This document shows positions 51,830 to 62,255 of a DNA stretch of 64,000 nt, in pieces. The translations under genes and the position numbers were made by a program. The DNA lies in NCBI GenBank assembly GCA_001603145.1, contig LVBI01000018.1, positions 1-64,000 of the forward strand, read 5' to 3'. How positions within the stretch are numbered: the first letter of the stretch is position 1; each line of letters begins with the position of its first letter. This DNA comes from Spirochaetales bacterium Spiro_07. GTDB lineage: Bacteria; Spirochaetota; Spirochaetia; Treponematales; Treponemataceae. The notes beneath the pieces are model-generated. The model did no database searches, had not been told where the DNA came from, and saw only the letters and a program-made list of their open reading frames with translations.

Positions 51830-51965
51830 AATACAAAAATGAAGACTTTTTTATCTATTTCTTTATGTCCTACTACTATAAATATGGCTGAAAAGTTTGT
51901 CAATCCATCAAACTAAATTTTGACTACACCAAAGTGTAGCGTTAAGTAAAATCTCTGTAAAACTT

Positions 51966-52642
51966 CTTTTCGCAACAGTCAATCTACAATCAAATAGTCG
52001 CTTTTGCACATATGCTTTCGGGCTGCGGAATACGTGTACATCGTCTTTCAAGTTTTGCGCTCTGCACAAATCTTGCAGCGGTGCGCTAGATTAAGCCTAT
52101 CTAATAGATTAAGCTTTTGCGCACCCGAACCGCACGATATCGCGCTATATACTGTTTGTTGTGTGGAAACTATTAACACACCGCTTTTGCGAGCAAAACC
52201 GGTAGCATTTGCATCAGCCCCAAACAAGCAGCCATTGTGCATTCGTTACAAGTTTTTGCTTGCAAAAACTTGGCCGTTTTGTTCTTTTCGCATCAGATTA
52301 ATCTACGAATAAAGTTCAATCGGCGAAAAGCGCCGCTTTTGCTTCGCAAAACCGGCAGCTTTTGTACATCCGCACAAAAGTTCGCCTTGCGCATCCGTTA
52401 CAAGATTTGCCGCAGGCAAATCTTGCAGGGTTTGCCGATAAGCCTAATCCCATAGATAAAGCCCAATCACACCTCGGCAGATGCTGAAACAAGTTCAGCA
52501 TGACGCCCCATCCAAGCAAGACCTTTGTGCACAAGCCCAAAACAAGCAGCCATTGTGCAACAGTTACAAGATTGCGTCACGCGCAATCTTGGCCGTTTTG
52601 CCCGATTAAGCTAATTCCGTAGATTGAGCTACTGCAAAACGC
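51966..52642. repeat. Dense mosaic of modular palindromic repeats
   Basis: At least five hairpin pairs. Long-loop stems include GGTGCGC/GCGCACC (52080-52134), CTTTTCGC/GCGAAAAG (52283-52330), GGTTTGC and CGTTTTGC/GCAAAACG (to 52642). Short hairpins include CAAGTTTTTGC/GCAAAAACTTG (52249-52272), CAAGATTTGCC/GGCAAATCTTG (52401-52425) and CAAGATTGCG/CGCAATCTTG (52567-52591). At about 52275 the CGTTTTG arm of one unit is interrupted by a CTTTTCGC unit, another nested insertion. An inverted CATGCTGAACTTG-type repeat is at 52478-52506. The block ends on the stop codon of the next gene. No gene in these 680 bases. Confidence 0.8.
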
Positions 52643-54718
52643 TTAGACCGAAAACTGATCAACTTGCACGCCGATTTCGTCGATTGATTTTTCCATTACA
52701 GAAGAGATTGATGTTAACGAGCTGCCCATCTGTTCAATGCGGCTTGCACCGTGCGACATTGCTGACATGCTTTGGCGCATTTTTTCAGTTTCCTGCTGCA
52801 AGTTGCCCACTTCATCGATGATAACACGGCTACCGTTAGACATATCTTTTGAAGCCTCGCGCACTTCGGCAGTGCTTTCGTTTAAATTGCGGAGCGCGCC
52901 AGTAATTTGGGCTGAACCTGACTGCTGCTCTGTCATGGCAGCCTTTATCTGCTGTACGAGCGAATCTGTAATGCGGATTTCGCCGGCAAGTTTTTTATAG
53001 CCTTGCACACCCTCTTGGGTTGCCACAACAACAGTGTTGATTGCATCTTGAATATGGCTAAGCTGGTCGCCGATAGTCTTTGACTGTCTTGTAGAAGTTT
53101 CTGAAAGCTTGCGGATTTCGTCTGCAACAACTGCAAAGCCCTTGCCCGCTTCGCCCGCATGAGCAGCCTCAATCGCTGCGTTCATAGCAAGCAAGTTTGT
53201 CTGCGCGGCAATGTTTGCAATCGCCGTGTTCGCGTCGTTAAGCAGCTGCGACTGTTTTTCAATTTCTGCAATCTGCTCCTGCAGCTTGCTCTGCGTTCCT
53301 GCACCTTTTTCAGCATCAATTGCAAGTGTGCCAAAAGAAGAGGCCATCTTGTCAACAGAGCTGTTGACCTCGCTGATGTTGTCAATCATCTGCTCAACAG
53401 CACTAGAAGCTTCGTGCACAACCTTTGACTGCGCTGCAACAAGGCTTTCAAGCGAATCAATGTTGCCAATTATTCCGTTAATAGTTTTTGCAGCCTGTTC
53501 CACGCTAGAATTTTGCGAAGCGATGTTGCCTTCAAGGCTGCTGATGCTGCCTGTAATCTGAGAAATTGCAAGCGACGTTTCATGCGTTCCGCTTTTAAGA
53601 GATTCACCTGCTTCAGTGAGCGAAACTTTTGAGTCTTGCATACTTCTGATGATGTTCTGCAACTTTTCTGAGAACATGTTGAAGCCGTCTGCAAGCAGAG
53701 AAGCTTCTGTCGTAAAATAGCTATGATATTTCCGCGAAAAATCGCCCTGCGCGATATACGTACAGCCGTTGGCAAGTTCCCTGAAGTTTTTTGAAACTCT
53801 CTTTGAAAGATAAACATCGACGGCAATCATAAGCACAATAATTGCAACAAGCGCAATTATGACAGCTTTTATCATGCGCATATATACGCCTGAAAAATCT
53901 GAAACAGGACCGTCTGCAACGATATACCAATCCGTATTTTTTACTGGATGAACGCCGTAGAACTGACCGTCTTCGATAAACACTTTTGATTTTCCGTCTA
54001 GATAATTCTTAGCCGTATAAGTTTTGAAAGAAACTGCGTCAAAATAATTCTTGTTCATGATGTCGGTAAAATCATCGTTCGTAATGTAAAGACCGTCTGA
54101 TGTAATTATATGAATCTTGCTGTTCGGCGAAAGGTTAATCTCTTTTACGGCACGCGAAAGCGCATCAAGAACAATGTCTGCGGCGGCAACACCGATAAGC
54201 TTGCCCTCTTCATCAAGAACGTTGTAACTCACCGTAACGATAATCTTGCCTGTGTTCACATCTGTAAAAGGCGACGTGTAGCAGATTTTGTTCCTGTTGT
54301 TTACGGCATTTTTATGCCAAAGCCGCGACTGCATATCAAAATCGGCAGGTGCTTCCCAGCCGGTATGAGAGATAAGCGTGCCGCCGTCCCAAATCTGCTC
54401 GGCTGTTGCATAATATAGCAGCGTTTCTTCTGCCATGTTTTTGCCCATGCTTTTAATAACTGAACGCATCTGGTCGCGGCTATCAAGAGCCGGAATGACA
54501 TTTGAAAGATTGATTACAAGGTCATTGTATTCGCCCAGAATTCCGGCAACTTCTTCGCTTAAAGTTTCCATTGCCTGTTCGGCGGAATTTATCGTTGACT
54601 TCTTGAGTATATTTCCTGTAAGCAAAGTGAATGAAATGCAAAGGAAAAGCGCCGCAATCAGCATCGTTCCGATTGTGCCTATCAAAAGTTCAGAACTAAG
54701 TGAAAGATGCTTCTTCAT
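52643..54718 (-). CDS. Methyl-accepting chemotaxis protein with dCache sensor
   Basis: 691 residues with the same layout as its neighbour: helix about 10-32, dCache about 40-280 ([54 protein letters not shown]), helix, HAMP, signalling domain with tip [25 protein letters not shown]. The membrane-distal sensor half (residues about 60-150) differs most from the paralogue at 49624-51699, as expected if the two respond to different ligands. AGAGG lies 9 bases before ATG. Stop codon abuts a repeat. Confidence 0.93.
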   Translation of the reverse strand: MKKHLSLSSELLIGTIGTMLIAALFLCISFTLLTGNILKKSTINSAEQAMETLSEEVAGILGEYNDLVINLSNVIPALDSRDQMRSVIKSMGKNMAEETLLYYATAEQIWDGGTLISHTGWEAPADFDMQSRLWHKNAVNNRNKICYTSPFTDVNTGKIIVTVSYNVLDEEGKLIGVAAADIVLDALSRAVKEINLSPNSKIHIITSDGLYITNDDFTDIMNKNYFDAVSFKTYTAKNYLDGKSKVFIEDGQFYGVHPVKNTDWYIVADGPVSDFSGVYMRMIKAVIIALVAIIVLMIAVDVYLSKRVSKNFRELANGCTYIAQGDFSRKYHSYFTTEASLLADGFNMFSEKLQNIIRSMQDSKVSLTEAGESLKSGTHETSLAISQITGSISSLEGNIASQNSSVEQAAKTINGIIGNIDSLESLVAAQSKVVHEASSAVEQMIDNISEVNSSVDKMASSFGTLAIDAEKGAGTQSKLQEQIAEIEKQSQLLNDANTAIANIAAQTNLLAMNAAIEAAHAGEAGKGFAVVADEIRKLSETSTRQSKTIGDQLSHIQDAINTVVVATQEGVQGYKKLAGEIRITDSLVQQIKAAMTEQQSGSAQITGALRNLNESTAEVREASKDMSNGSRVIIDEVGNLQQETEKMRQSMSAMSHGASRIEQMGSSLTSISSVMEKSIDEIGVQVDQFSV

Positions 54719-54797
54719 CTTGTGTCTACCTCTAATGTGTTATCGCTTTATGTACAATATAAAGGATATACCATCTTTGGGATTTTGCAACTGTTTT

Positions 54798-55364
54798 TCT
54801 TTTCGCAACAGCTTCAATAGCCCCATGTGTCATTGTGCAACAGCTTCGTCATTGCGAGAAGCGCAGCGACGAAGCAATCTTCTTTTCGCAGCGGTCCTGT
54901 CATTCCCGTGCTCGACACGAGAATCTTACTGATGCACACATGCTGTCGGGCGCCGTAGCACGGTTCAAAACCGCGCGCTAGCGCGCTACATACAGTTTGT
55001 TGCAATGAAACTATTTACGTGTCGCTTCGCGACGCAACAAACTGAATGTTTTTGAACCGCACTCCGCCGCCCCTCGCGCCCCTGTACACCATCTCCAAAC
55101 AAGCAGCTATTGTGCATCCAGCCATCAAGTTTTGCGCTAGCAAAACTTGGCGTGTTCGCCAGTTCAATCTCAAAACTTTAGCACATGCCAACGGCGAACC
55201 GCACTTGCAGCGGTGCACTAAATTAAGCTATTCCGTAGAACAAGCTTATGCGCACCCGAACCGCGCAATAATGCGCTATGCACTGTTTTTCTTTTCGCAA
55301 CAGCCAATCTATAATCAAAGCTTGATCGGCGAAAAGCGTCTGTTTTTGCGCGAGCAAAAACAGA
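54798..55364. repeat. Mosaic of modular palindromic repeats
   Basis: Contains CTTTTCGCA segments (54798, 54882, 55290), a CGTCATTGCGAGAAGCGCAG-type dispersed repeat (54847-54880), short hairpin CAAGTTTTGC/GCAAAACTTG (55125-55149), a long-loop unit GGTGC/GCGCACC (55211-55257), and hairpin CGTCTGTTTTTGC/GCAAAAACAGACG (55337-55366). The 99-base nested-hairpin element (54961-55059) lies inside. No gene supported. Confidence 0.75.
54961..55059. repeat. About 100-base nested-hairpin element, copy 2
   Basis: Outer arms CGGTTCAAAA / TTTTGAACCG, hairpin GCGCGC/GCGCGC where copy 1 has GCGC/GCGC, and hairpin CAGTTTGTTGC/GCAACAAACTG holding GTCGC/GCGAC where copy 1 has CGCCGC/GCGGCG. The unpaired GAAACTATT between them is shared. 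Confidence 0.7.
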
Positions 55365-55449
55365 CGCTTGTGTACATCGCCGCGCCCTACGCCTTTGTAC
55401 AACCGCCCAAAACGAGCAGTCGTTGTGCACCAGCATAAGAGGGAACAGC

Positions 55450-55588
55450 GTCACCCCTATAAGGGGGAATCATGTCACCATTATAATGGTGCAGTATGCT
55501 CCAGCATAATGGTGCAGTGCGTCGCATTATGCTGTGCCGATGTGTCGCATTATGCTGTGCCAGTGTCGTACATTATGCTGCGACATAG
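55450..55588. repeat. Tandem array of six 23-24-base units with varying palindromes
   Basis: Units begin GTCACC or GTCGCA and are centred on self-complementary cores: CCCCTATAAGGGG (55454-55466), ACCATTATAATGGT (55477-55490), then CAGCATAATGG and three CATTATGCTG forms. Period is 24, 24, 23, 23, 23. No unique spacers, so it is not CRISPR. The remaining bases to 55704 hold no gene. Confidence 0.6.
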
Positions 55589-55704
55589 ACTTTTTTGCGT
55601 CTTTGTACATACGCCTCAAACAAGCCGCCATTGTGCATAAACTTAGGATGCGAGCCAGTTTGCAACCCTCTTGAAAGTTATGCATCTGCCTAGTCCTGTT
55701 TTTT

Positions 55705-57825
55705 CTAGTAACCTCTAACGAAACTTATGGAGTACGTTTTAACAACATCGTCAGCACCAGGCATCCTTATCGTGCACCATACACCCCTGCTTATTCCGCC
55801 ATTTGTTCCATTATAAACACCGAAATCACTCGTGCCAAAAGCTTTAGATGAACTTGTAAACGGTCCATAAGGGCCACTTATATTCCAAGATGTGCCTCCT
55901 GTGCCGGACTTAATAACCCATTCAAATGTTGTTCCATCGGGGAATGGCAAAGACGAATCATCTGTTCGTTCCACCGTAAACGTATAAGAATTACTAGCGC
56001 CGTTATTACCTGGGTAACCTCTTTGAGTGCCACCGGAGCTTGTATATGTTTTTATTGGTGCAGTTGTTGTCATTCTTAAAGTGCACACAGGGATTACGGG
56101 TTTGGGAACAATCTTGACTGTGACGTAATTGCTCTTGCTGCTGCCCGCTGGCAGATTATCATGGCTCACAGTGCATTCCACTGTGAGAGTCTGCTCTGAT
56201 GATGGAACAGACGTAATCCCCATGTCGTTAAGATTCTTTGTTATATTTTGGTCTGCTGTGTTCGGCGTGTTAAGATTCGTTGTGCCTATCTTCCATGCAA
56301 ATTTTACACCCGATGGCAGTATGCCCGAAGAAGGACTTGCCGAGAAACCGAAATTCTTTGATGTCAAATCGGCCGCAGTTATAAGGTACGCGCCATTTGA
56401 GTCCGTACTAAGACCTGTGGGCGGCGTGCTCAGCGTTACCGTTATATTCGGAATCGTAACCTTATAGACCTTAAATGCTGGTGACAGAGTTTCCGTTACT
56501 GTGTTTCCCGGAATAGCATTGTCAGGGTGGCTTATTGTACAGCTTACAGTTAAGTTTGTTGCGGTTGATTCGCTATTTCCAATGCTGCCCATCTCCGCCG
56601 GTGTCACATTGATACTGTCCAGCCCCACTCCTTGTCTTGTAACAACCGTACCGTCCACAGGATTGGTGATTGTCCAGTTATATACAGTGCCTAAAGGCAG
56701 ACCTGCTGCTGTAAAGACAGAGAAATTAATAGGTGTTGCAGTATTATAAACAGGATATTCTGTTCCTGTGTACATATTATAATCAACATTAAAATCAAAA
56801 CCAGTCAATGTAACAGGCTTAAAGACTTTAATCGTTTTGTTTACTGTTACTGCCGGTTGACATGGCAAGCCGCTTATTGTGCATGAAACAACAATATTCG
56901 AAGCATTTCCTGTATTAGTACCAATTGACGTATCGGTAATTAGTGCATCATTAGGGCTTGCAGAGCAAGTATCTGGTGCTGCACCAGAAACAGCCGTTCC
57001 GTTCACTTGCCATGAAAGACTTGCAGTTGACGGCAAAGATGAATAACCGGACAATGTAAAGCCAAAGCTCTGCGTAAGATCTGTAATTTTGTATATGCTG
57101 GCTGCAACTTGTATTGCTCCATTTGCCGGAGTTACGTCTATATTACAGTCTGGAGAACCATATAGCGCATTAAGCGTAATGTCGCCGCGTAAACCGCCTA
57201 AATGACCACCGTAATGTTTTGTACCGTCTTGTTGACACTCCCAGCCAGTAATTGGCGATGTTGTCTGCGCCGAAAGGTTAATACCGTCTCTTGAATAATA
57301 TGTGCCGGAAGCAACTAAAGTGTTGGTATAGTCATAACATTCATAATTATACGGCACTTTGAATTTCAGTGTATTGTGAAGAACAATTTCGGTTTGATCG
57401 AGTTCGGCAACGCGCGGGCTTTCTTCTGATGCAGAATATATATAGGCTCTGCCTGAAACTTTATCGCCAATTTTGATTTTTGGAAGGACATCTGTCGTAG
57501 AGGTCGCATCCGCTATGATTGCTTCTTGCGTCACGCCGTTTATAACTAATTCGATTCTTACGCTCGTTATATTAGGAATCGCGGCCATCTGACTTATAAG
57601 CAGCTCGCTGCTCGTAAATCCAGAACCTCCGCCAAAGCCGTTGCCTGTCTGGTTGCCTGTACCAAAACCGCCTGCATCGCCGTTATTGTGGATTCCGGGA
57701 TTATCTTGAAAGGAAACCATGCCGCCACCACCGCCGCCTCCGCAAGAGAAAATCATAAGCGCAGCGATGCAGATTAATGCAACCTTAATCGTTATTCTAA
57801 AATGTTTATATGCCATATTTTTCAT
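55705..57825 (-). CDS. Large exported lipoprotein of unknown function
   Basis: 706 residues from MKNMAYKHFRITIK; ATG 57816 three codons later is equally possible, and an upstream GTG at 57870 is less so. A hydrophobic signal ends in the lipobox IFSC with a run of seven Gly, then a Gly/Asn-rich linker. The body has three or four immunoglobulin-like repeats of about 110 residues, each with the pattern 'F-x-F-x-A/W-T/Q-x-x-G' and ending 'NLTVSCTISH' or similar (NIVVSCTISGLP, NLTVSCTISHPD, TLTVECTVSHDN). Such beta-sandwich repeats suggest a surface or periplasmic binding protein. No enzyme motif. No ribosome site is visible at either ATG. Confidence 0.75.
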   Translation of the reverse strand: MKNMAYKHFRITIKVALICIAALMIFSCGGGGGGGMVSFQDNPGIHNNGDAGGFGTGNQTGNGFGGGSGFTSSELLISQMAAIPNITSVRIELVINGVTQEAIIADATSTTDVLPKIKIGDKVSGRAYIYSASEESPRVAELDQTEIVLHNTLKFKVPYNYECYDYTNTLVASGTYYSRDGINLSAQTTSPITGWECQQDGTKHYGGHLGGLRGDITLNALYGSPDCNIDVTPANGAIQVAASIYKITDLTQSFGFTLSGYSSLPSTASLSWQVNGTAVSGAAPDTCSASPNDALITDTSIGTNTGNASNIVVSCTISGLPCQPAVTVNKTIKVFKPVTLTGFDFNVDYNMYTGTEYPVYNTATPINFSVFTAAGLPLGTVYNWTITNPVDGTVVTRQGVGLDSINVTPAEMGSIGNSESTATNLTVSCTISHPDNAIPGNTVTETLSPAFKVYKVTIPNITVTLSTPPTGLSTDSNGAYLITAADLTSKNFGFSASPSSGILPSGVKFAWKIGTTNLNTPNTADQNITKNLNDMGITSVPSSEQTLTVECTVSHDNLPAGSSKSNYVTVKIVPKPVIPVCTLRMTTTAPIKTYTSSGGTQRGYPGNNGASNSYTFTVERTDDSSLPFPDGTTFEWVIKSGTGGTSWNISGPYGPFTSSSKAFGTSDFGVYNGTNGGISRGVWCTIRMPGADDVVKTYSISFVRGY

Positions 57826-57984
57826 AGAAAGAAATCGCAGAATTAAGTTCCGTTTCTTAATGCAAAACACTAAAAAACAATATTTGATAAACTAACTATT
57901 TATGATATATATTTTCACTCATTTTAACAAGTAAAAGATTTAGACAGATTAATCTACAAGAGCAGCACAGCACAATAAGCGCGT

Positions 57985-58125
57985 CAGTTGTACACCATCT
58001 CCAAACAAGCAGCCGTTGTGCATCCGTTACAAGATTTGCCGCTAGGCAAATCTTGGCCGTTTTGTTCTTTTCGCATTCGACCATTCTACAGATAAAGCTT
58101 AATCTGCGAAAAGTGATGCAAAACG
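57985..58125. repeat. Modular palindromic repeat upstream of the ABC operon
   Basis: Linker GTTGTGCATCCGTTACAAG, short hairpin CAAGATTTGCC/GGCAAATCTTG (58029-58053), then GGCCGTTTTG interrupted by a CTTTTCGC/GCGAAAAG unit (58066-58112) and resumed as GCAAAACGCC. This is the same nested arrangement as at 52275. Confidence 0.8.
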
Positions 58126-58165
58126 CCTTGACTTACAACAAAACTCACGTCACACTTATAGAATC

Positions 58166-59992
58166 ATGAGAAAAATCAGCTTTGTTTTTGGCTTAATTTT
58201 TGTTTTGGCGGTGCTGCTTTCAGGCTGCACAAAAACAGAAGAACTTACACTAGAAGAGATTGAGAACGCCGGAACCAGCGGCGTTGCGGAATTGCTTGAA
58301 CAGACGAAATATCGTCCATGGGAAGGACAGGAATTCGTTGCGGGCAAAAGCGGCGGCACTTGGAGAGACAGCACATTGTCTGACCCGAAAACATTCAACC
58401 CGATTGTGGCAGACGGAGACGGCGAAACAACTTCGCTTTTGAGCTGCCTTACAGATTATCTTATCGATTACGACCAATCAATAAAAGAATGGAAACCACA
58501 AATTGCCGCGCCGCGCATTGAGGTACACGAAGACAAAGGCACGATGGATGTTTATTTTACGTTGCGCGACGATCTTTACTGGTCTTATTACGGTTCAGAC
58601 AAAAAAGTCAAGGTAACGAGCGATGACGCAGTTTTCTGGTATAACGAAATTGAAGGCGAAGAGGAGCTTCACCTTTCAGCATATACAGGGCAGTTTCTCG
58701 GAATGGAAGACGGCTCAATAAAGCATGTCGACATAGAAAAGATTGACGACCGCACTTTCGTCTATCATTTTCCGCGCATTATTGCAGACCCGCTTTTGCA
58801 CTGCAACACCGATTTCTGGCCGATGCATGTTTTCAAGCCGGTCAAAGACAAAGAGGGTGTTGAAGGGCTCAAGAAAATCTTCAGCGTTTCAGCTGACCCT
58901 AAGACAATCCCATCAATGGGCAGATATTTTCTTGTTGAATACACTGCCGGTCAGAGGCTTGTATATAAGAAGAATAACGATTATTGGAAGAAAGACTCAA
59001 ACGGAAACACAATCCCCTACCCTGACGAAATGCTTGTGAGCATTGTGCCAGATAAAAACACGCAGTATCTTATGTTCAAAGAAGGCTCTCAAGAAGATTA
59101 TACGCCAAGGACAGAAGAAATCAGCGAGCTTGTTAGAAAACAAGAAGACAAATACACAATCTATAATAACGGCGGAACTTTCGGAGCTTCGTTCTGGACT
59201 TTTAACGAAAACCCGATAAACAAAGACAAGCCTTTTTATGAATGGTTCACATGCAAAGAATTCCGCCAGGCCATGAGCTGCTTGCTGAACAGAGACAGAA
59301 TCATTTCGCAAGTCTATAACGGACTTGCAGAGCCGTGCCTTTACTTGTTCCCCAAGCCGAACGCATTTTATAACGAAAACATAACGCTGCAATATCTTTT
59401 TGACCACAAGAAAGCGGCAGAGCTTCTTGCAAAAGCCGGAATGAAAAAAGGTGCGGACGGCATTTTGCGCGACAAGAACGGCACGGCCGTTGAGTTTGAT
59501 CTTACGATTACAGCGGAAAGTACTGTTTCTTCAGATATTTCTTCTATTATAGTAGACGAATGCCAGAAAGAAGGCATCAAGATTAACGTGCGCACAACTG
59601 ATTTTCAAAAGCTTGTTGAGCAGATGACTTCAACTTATGACTGGCAGTCTTTGTTCATAAGCCTCGGCACGCCGATTTTTCCATCGCAGGGCTCAAATGT
59701 CTGGCCTTCAAACACGCCGCTGCACATCTGGTATCCGATGCAGCCTAGCCCTGCAACCGAATGGGAAGCCCGCATCGATTATCTTTATAACGAAGGCTGC
59801 TGCACGATTGACCACGACAAGGCTAAGAAAATCTGGGACGAATATCAGTCTATAATTCTTGAGCAGTGTCCGCTCATTTATTTGATGCGGCCTATAAGCT
59901 TTTACGCTTTGAATAACAGATGGGATCAGACGAACCTTTACTATGACCCTATGGGAGGGGCTACAACAGAATATGTCTACCTCAAACAATGA
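58166..59992 (+). CDS. ABC transporter substrate-binding lipoprotein, family 5 (peptide/nickel type)
   Basis: 608 residues. Signal peptide with lipobox VLLSGCTKT, so a membrane-anchored lipoprotein. The body matches family 5 solute-binding proteins (DPKTFNPIVADGDGET, VTSDDAVFWYNEI, FRQAMSCLLNRDRIISQVYNGLAEP), which bind oligopeptides, nickel chelates or oligosaccharides; the exact ligand is not readable. First gene of an operon with two permeases and two ATPases; the first permease begins within its last codons. No clear ribosome site. Confidence 0.9.
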   Translation: MRKISFVFGLIFVLAVLLSGCTKTEELTLEEIENAGTSGVAELLEQTKYRPWEGQEFVAGKSGGTWRDSTLSDPKTFNPIVADGDGETTSLLSCLTDYLIDYDQSIKEWKPQIAAPRIEVHEDKGTMDVYFTLRDDLYWSYYGSDKKVKVTSDDAVFWYNEIEGEEELHLSAYTGQFLGMEDGSIKHVDIEKIDDRTFVYHFPRIIADPLLHCNTDFWPMHVFKPVKDKEGVEGLKKIFSVSADPKTIPSMGRYFLVEYTAGQRLVYKKNNDYWKKDSNGNTIPYPDEMLVSIVPDKNTQYLMFKEGSQEDYTPRTEEISELVRKQEDKYTIYNNGGTFGASFWTFNENPINKDKPFYEWFTCKEFRQAMSCLLNRDRIISQVYNGLAEPCLYLFPKPNAFYNENITLQYLFDHKKAAELLAKAGMKKGADGILRDKNGTAVEFDLTITAESTVSSDISSIIVDECQKEGIKINVRTTDFQKLVEQMTSTYDWQSLFISLGTPIFPSQGSNVWPSNTPLHIWYPMQPSPATEWEARIDYLYNEGCCTIDHDKAKKIWDEYQSIILEQCPLIYLMRPISFYALNNRWDQTNLYYDPMGGATTEYVYLKQ

Positions 59993-61106
59993 AAACAAAA
60001 CTGAAAACACCGAAAAAGGCGCCGCCGTTAAGCGCATAATGTTTGCGACCGCTTCGCCGTGGTTCAAGTTCAGAAAAAAGTCGCCGCTCGGCTCGTTCAT
60101 CGTTTCAAGGCTTATAACGATGGTGCTAATCCTGTTTTTTTTGGGTTTTGCCGTGTTCGGCTTAATGGAACTTGCGCCGGGCGACATTGTTACGCGCCTT
60201 ATGATGCAGCAGGTCTTTTCTTCTGCAGAAGGGCCGGCTGGCAGCGCGCAGACGCAGAATTCCACGAATTTTGACAAATACGAGCAGACGCGCCATGAGC
60301 TTGGCCTCGACAAGCCGTTTTACGTCCAGTATTTCAGCTGGTTAAAGCGCGTCGTCATTCACCATGATTTGGGCACAAGCTTAATTTCGCGCGCGCCGGT
60401 TTCTTTTCTTATAAGCTCACGTATATGGAATTCGCTGACGCTCAATCTGATTTCTCTCGTGCTTATCACGACTTTTTCGTTTCTGCTCGGCGTGTATTTT
60501 TCAAGCAAGGCAGGCACGGCGGCAGATGTTGCCGTTACGTTCTTTTCGCTTTTCTTTCATGCAGTGCCGGGCATTTTGCTTTTGATTCTTCTTCAGCTTT
60601 TTGCCGCCGTAACTGGGCTTTTTCCGATTAAGGCTTATCCGCCTTTTCCGCTGAAAGAAGCGCCTGTAAAATTCGTGTTCAGCTATATGCACCACATTTT
60701 TCTGCCGCTGCTCGCATCTTTCCTCGGCGGCATCGGCGGCACGCTGCGCATGATTCGCGCGACAATGCTTGACCAGCTCGGTCAGCCTTACATCACGTCT
60801 TTGCGCGCGCGCGGCATCTCTGAAAAGCGGGTGTATCTCGCGCATGCATTCAGAAACACGCTGAATCCGTACATCACTGGCAGCGCGAACTTGCTTGCAA
60901 GCCTATTTTCAGGTTCGCTTGTGCTTGAAATTATCTTCTCTTATCCGGGCATCGGGCGCCTTATGTATGAGGCTGTTCTTCAAGAAGACATCAACCTTGT
61001 GCTTGCCAATCTCATGTTCATTTCGTTCCTCGTTCTGGCAGGAATGGTAATTGCGGATATTCTGCTTGCAATTGTAGACCCAAGAATCCGCTACGGAAAG
61101 GAATAA
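59973..61106 (+). CDS. ABC transporter permease, DppB/OppB type
   Basis: 377 residues. A polar cytoplasmic N-terminus (MSTSNNENKTENTEKG) precedes about six helices. FLGFAVFGLMELAPGDIVTRLM matches the OppB start, DLGTSLISRAPVSFLI the periplasmic segment, and RARGISEKRVYLAHAFRNTLNPYITG the EAA loop that contacts the ATPases. The start at 59973 lies within the tail of the binding-protein gene with GGAGGGG upstream; an ATG at 59943 would add ten residues. Partner of the next permease. Confidence 0.9.
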   Translation: MSTSNNENKTENTEKGAAVKRIMFATASPWFKFRKKSPLGSFIVSRLITMVLILFFLGFAVFGLMELAPGDIVTRLMMQQVFSSAEGPAGSAQTQNSTNFDKYEQTRHELGLDKPFYVQYFSWLKRVVIHHDLGTSLISRAPVSFLISSRIWNSLTLNLISLVLITTFSFLLGVYFSSKAGTAADVAVTFFSLFFHAVPGILLLILLQLFAAVTGLFPIKAYPPFPLKEAPVKFVFSYMHHIFLPLLASFLGGIGGTLRMIRATMLDQLGQPYITSLRARGISEKRVYLAHAFRNTLNPYITGSANLLASLFSGSLVLEIIFSYPGIGRLMYEAVLQEDINLVLANLMFISFLVLAGMVIADILLAIVDPRIRYGKE

Positions 61107-61109
61107 GCT

Positions 61110-62255
61110 ATGAAAGAATTCTTCAAATATCTGCACACACGCCCGCTGGCGCATATCTCTTTCATATTGCTCTGCATTCTCTATGTGATAATGATTTTCG
61201 CGCCATTCGCCGCGCCTTATAAGGCACAAACTTCGTTTCCGGATAAGACTTATCACCCGGCTAATTTGCGCTTTTCAGGCGGAATAAAGGCACAGGAATG
61301 CCGCGTAATCAATTCTGTAGGCTGGAAATACGCAAGGGTAAAAGGGCTTTATCATAAAGTGAAATTCTTCGTTAAAGGCGAAGAGTACACATTTCTGGGT
61401 TTCAAATGCGACCGCCACCTTTTCGGCACAGAAGACGGCTATCCTCTTTTTCTGCTCGGCGCAGACTCTCTTGGGCGCGACCTTTTCAGTCGCATCGTCT
61501 ACGGCAGCAGAATCTCGCTTACAATAGGCTTTATCGCCACGGCAATTTCGCTTGTGCTCGCCATACTTTTCGGCGGCATTGCAGGTTATTACGGCGGCAC
61601 AACGGACTGGGCAATTATGCGCATCTGCGAATTTTTCATGCTCATTCCGGGGCTTTATATGATTCTCTTTTTGCGCTCGATTCTTTCGTCTTCAATGGAT
61701 TCTGGGCAGTCTTATATGGTTATCACCGTGATTCTCGCGCTTGTCGGCTGGCCTGGCACGGCGCGCACAATACGCGGCATCGTTCATTCAATAAAACGAG
61801 AAGAATTCATCCTTAACGCGCAGCTCGAAGGCATTCCGTCTGTGGTCATAATTTTTGCGCACATCATTCCGCAGATTTCAAGCCTTTTGATTGTCAGCAC
61901 CGCTTTGAGCGTGCCGGGCTTCATCATGAGCGAGACGACGCTTTCATATTTGGGGCTTGGCATTTCGGACCCGGCCGTAAGCTGGGGTTCGCTCATAAAC
62001 AGAGACATTTCAACGCTGAACAATTTGCAGCATTATCCGTGGCTTTTGTATCCGGCCTTGCTGCTGCTTATCGTCACGCTTGCGTTCAATTTTTTTGGCG
62101 ACGTTTTGCGCGACTATTTTGACCCGTACCACAACATGTTTCCGCAGTTCAGGCTGATTAAGTGGCTTAAACGGAAAAAGAACGCAACGGAAGCGAAAGC
62201 GCAAACAGCAGACGCGCCAAGCGCAGCGGACGGAACTGACGGAGGCGAAAAATGA
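61110..62255 (+). CDS. ABC transporter permease, DppC/OppC type
   Basis: 381 residues with six helices; LGADSLGRDLFSRIVYGSRISL is the DppC signature and EEFILNAQLEGIPSVVIIFAHIIPQ the EAA loop. An insertion of about 60 residues between the first helix and the signature (HPANLRFSGGIKAQEC ... FVKGEEYTFLGFKCDRHLFGTEDGYP) is longer than in simple DppC and recalls microcin C/oligopeptide importers of the YejE type. Four bases after the previous gene; overlaps the next by 4. Confidence 0.9.
   Translation: MKEFFKYLHTRPLAHISFILLCILYVIMIFAPFAAPYKAQTSFPDKTYHPANLRFSGGIKAQECRVINSVGWKYARVKGLYHKVKFFVKGEEYTFLGFKCDRHLFGTEDGYPLFLLGADSLGRDLFSRIVYGSRISLTIGFIATAISLVLAILFGGIAGYYGGTTDWAIMRICEFFMLIPGLYMILFLRSILSSSMDSGQSYMVITVILALVGWPGTARTIRGIVHSIKREEFILNAQLEGIPSVVIIFAHIIPQISSLLIVSTALSVPGFIMSETTLSYLGLGISDPAVSWGSLINRDISTLNNLQHYPWLLYPALLLLIVTLAFNFFGDVLRDYFDPYHNMFPQFRLIKWLKRKKNATEAKAQTADAPSAADGTDGGEK

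Noticed and set aside
54435-54932. A 165-residue plus-strand frame
   Set aside because: Antisense to the 5' end of a chemoreceptor and running into repeats; no support.
55450-55588. CRISPR array
   Set aside because: Units are contiguous, with no unique spacers and no cas genes in the window.
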